Part shown: one piece after another, positions 31,685 through 33,200 of the stretch
Layout of the letters: each line of letters starts with the position of its first letter
How positions within the stretch are numbered: position 1 is the stretch's first letter
Assembly: GCF_001513975.1 (NCBI RefSeq)
Contig: NZ_KQ948001.1
Location: 1 to 33,200, forward strand
DNA from: Streptomyces curacoi
GTDB taxonomy: Bacteria > Actinomycetota > Actinomycetes > Streptomycetales > Streptomycetaceae
Reading direction: 5' to 3'
Length of the DNA: 33,200 bases
Notes under the pieces: generated by a model
The model's database searches: none
The model's input: only the letters and a program-made list of their open reading frames with translations
Told to the model about the DNA's origin: nothing
Made by a program: the position numbers and the translations under genes

Positions 31685-32128
31685 GTGCGCCTCATCACCA
31701 CCGGCGCGCCAATCGATGTCTCCGCCGTCCTCCTCACCAGCCGCGGCAAGGTACACAGCGACCACGACCTCGTCTGCTGCAACCACCACACCCAAGACGG
31801 AGTCCGCGCCAGCGGAGACACGGTCACCGCGGACCTGCCCCACATCCCAGACAACATCCACACCGTGGCCGTCATCGCCAGCATCGACCTCGAAGCACAG
31901 CCCACGGCCGTCTTCGACCACCACTCCAGATGGCGTACGGAGACCACCCAGCCCTCGGGCACCACTCTGTCCTTCGAGCCAGCACCCTTCACTTCGGGCG
32001 AGACCGTCTCCAACGTCGCGGAGATCCGTCGGCATGCTTCCGGCTGGAAAGTGCGTGCTGTCGGTCAGGGCTACGACACCGGCTTGGCGGGCATGGCCAC
32101 GGACTACGGCATCAACGTCGAGGGCTGA
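31685..32128 (+). CDS. TerD-family protein, start codon unclear
   Basis: The frame matches TerD/stress-protein domains: PVRLITTGAPIDVSAVLLTS, DHDLVCCNHHTQDGV, DTVTADLPHIPDNIHTVAVI, TLSFEPAPFTSGETV and the signature GWKVRAVGQGYDTGLAGMAT, then DYGINVEG. TerD proteins bind calcium through the Asp-rich loops and occur in tellurite/stress clusters; Streptomyces has many copies. The domain begins upstream of GTG 31685, at GKGANALLPTES from about 31649, but no ATG/GTG is found there before an in-frame TGA, so either CTG near 31643 is used or the 5' end was lost. DLVFYN is altered to DLVCCN. No other ter genes are nearby. Possibly a decaying copy. Confidence 0.7.
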   Translation: MRLITTGAPIDVSAVLLTSRGKVHSDHDLVCCNHHTQDGVRASGDTVTADLPHIPDNIHTVAVIASIDLEAQPTAVFDHHSRWRTETTQPSGTTLSFEPAPFTSGETVSNVAEIRRHASGWKVRAVGQGYDTGLAGMATDYGINVEG

Positions 32129-32245
32129 CGGTGCCGGAAGCGGCAAGACGCCCGGCCGGGGATCACAGCGGGGCGCGGCACCTGCACAGCAGCGGGCACC
32201 CGGGGCCCCTGACGAACCCACACCGTGACCGTCCACGTAGGCGAC

Positions 32246-32284
32246 GCAGGGCCGACGGGTCTGTGCTCAGCCCGTCGGCCCTGC
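32246..32284. terminator. Bidirectional terminator hairpin
   Basis: GCAGGGCCGACGGG (32246-32259) pairs perfectly with CCCGTCGGCCCTGC (32271-32284) around an 11-base loop. It lies between the convergent TerD-type and secreted EEP-family genes and can serve both. Confidence 0.9.
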
Positions 32285-32299
32285 GCCGGTACGCCTGGA

Positions 32300-33157
32300 T
32301 CAGGTCACCGTGCACACTGGCCGAGGGACATCAGCCAGGGTGACATCGCTGATCACGATCCGGTGGTCCTCGGTGGGGGTGTGCAGGCGGCAGCCGCCGC
32401 TGTTCACACGCCGGTGAAGGATGTAGTCGAACTTGGCGTCATCGGTCTTCGGGAGTGTCTTGTTGCACCGGCGATCCGCGACCGGTCCGCAGAACTGGTC
32501 GACGTCCTTGAACCCGGCCGACCAGATCGGTTCCATGACTTTCGCGATCCACGGCCGTGTGTTGAGATCGCCGAGAACCAGTGCCCGAGGGTGTGGCCGT
32601 GTGACGTCCGCGAGCTCCCTGGCCTGCAGTTGCCTCAGCCTTTCGTGCCCCGGCGCGCTGAGGTGTGTGTTGAAGACGCGAACCCACTGGCCGTCGATCC
32701 TCGTCGTGAACGACTGGATGCCACGCGCCTCCAGCCATCCCTCGTCCTCGCTGTAACCCTTCCGGTTGTGCGCCCTGACCGAAGTGCCTTCTGCGAAGAT
32801 GATCCCGGTGCCCAGCCCTGCCTCACATCCGAGGTGCACGGCGCTGAATCCACGCCGGTAGCGGTACTCGAGTCCCTCTTGCCTGAGCCGGTTGACGGCC
32901 TCGATCACCTCGTCCTGGCAGGACTCCTGGAACGCGACCACCTGTGGCCGGAATCGCCTGACCTGCTCCATGATCGATTCCGGCGTGCCGAGTCCCTGCC
33001 CGTTGGTGTTCCAGGTCATGAAGCGGTTGGGGATCGGCTTCATAGCCTCGTCGGCTGCGGGCTCGGCGTGTGTGGGTGTCACCAGACCCATCACCGCCAG
33101 TAAGGCAATCAGCCACGCCGTCGTGACACGGCAGACTGTGCTGGTCGGTTTCCTCAT
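32300..33157 (-). CDS. Secreted endonuclease/exonuclease/phosphatase-family protein
   Basis: 285 residues from ATG 33157, with GGGGGAA just upstream. A Sec signal peptide (MRKPTSTVCRVTTAWLIALL onward) ends near THA (residue 31). The mature protein carries the EEP fold motifs: MTWNTNG (Asn50), VVAFQES (Glu78), NTHLSAPG (His165), LVLGDLNTRPW (Asp197, Asn199), DYILHRR (Asp244) and EDHRIVISD (His265). These are the metal-binding and catalytic residues of DNase I-like nucleases and phosphodiesterases, so it is likely an active extracellular nuclease or phosphatase. Similar bacterial proteins include cytolethal-distending-toxin B-like nucleases, but that cannot be decided here. Monocistronic, with a strong terminator behind it. 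Confidence 0.88.
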   Translation of the reverse strand: MRKPTSTVCRVTTAWLIALLAVMGLVTPTHAEPAADEAMKPIPNRFMTWNTNGQGLGTPESIMEQVRRFRPQVVAFQESCQDEVIEAVNRLRQEGLEYRYRRGFSAVHLGCEAGLGTGIIFAEGTSVRAHNRKGYSEDEGWLEARGIQSFTTRIDGQWVRVFNTHLSAPGHERLRQLQARELADVTRPHPRALVLGDLNTRPWIAKVMEPIWSAGFKDVDQFCGPVADRRCNKTLPKTDDAKFDYILHRRVNSGGCRLHTPTEDHRIVISDVTLADVPRPVCTVT

Positions 33158-33200
33158 GGTTCCCCCTGTCGTCCTCAGACTCACCGACGAATCTAAGAGG

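Noticed and set aside
1..33200. CRISPR arrays, tRNA or rRNA genes, and a replication origin
   Set aside because: No regularly spaced repeats, cloverleaf sequences, rRNA blocks or clusters of DnaA boxes were recognised on either strand.

Overview
The window is high-GC actinobacterial DNA and almost certainly one end of a linear Streptomyces replicon (chromosome arm or linear plasmid). Bases 1-290 are a dense array of perfect palindromes with TGC or GGA triloops that matches the archetypal Streptomyces telomere, apparently lacking only the outermost dozen or so bases. Beyond it lie genes typical of replicon ends: a nonsense-interrupted small gene (419-973), a large DEAH helicase with repeated helicase-associated modules (1017-3689) and a gene for the telomere-capping terminal protein Tpg (5156-5713), with no Tap gene beside it.

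5.7-10.8 kb is a minus-strand, tightly coupled four-gene transposition operon: an AAA+ ATPase fused to a transposase-like HTH region, a D,D35E Mu/Tn7-type transposase, a second AAA+ ATPase, and a protein of unknown function that may be a degenerate ATPase. Just beyond its promoter side lies the 3' stump of a second telomere-type helicase (10994-11434). 11.4-13.4 kb is decayed DNA: a frameshifted small gene, one intact hypothetical and a frameshifted NACHT NTPase.

14.1-17.1 kb is a well-preserved plus-strand cassette: a WXG100/EspC-like protein, a secreted-effector-like protein with a C-terminal papain/calpain-type Cys-His-Asn domain, a lipoprotein resembling chagasin (inhibitor of papain-family proteases), and a small coupled protein. 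I read this as a type VII-linked cysteine-protease effector with its own inhibitor as immunity protein; it is the best candidate for an undescribed system here.

17.2-22.3 kb holds an Lrp/AsnC relic, a TetR regulator divergent from a two-gene membrane operon, and a group of membrane or histidine-rich exported proteins (DUF4396, two DUF6153-like proteins, a His-tailed membrane protein) with a CsoR-type operator at 19786-19802, pointing to copper or related metal handling. One lipoprotein gene in it was wrecked by a 26-bp tandem expansion.

22.4-33.2 kb mixes intact genes (AraC regulator, I36-type protease inhibitor, secreted endonuclease/exonuclease/phosphatase protein) with many relics: two DNA-ligase fragments head to head, an IS630 transposase fragment, an Rhs toxin gene with a 5' frameshift whose 3' end is fused in frame to most of a polyprenyl synthase, a broken unknown gene, and a TerD gene without a clear start codon. 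This mosaic fits the recombination-prone end of a linear Streptomyces replicon. All assignments are from reading the sequence and memory of families; no searches were run.
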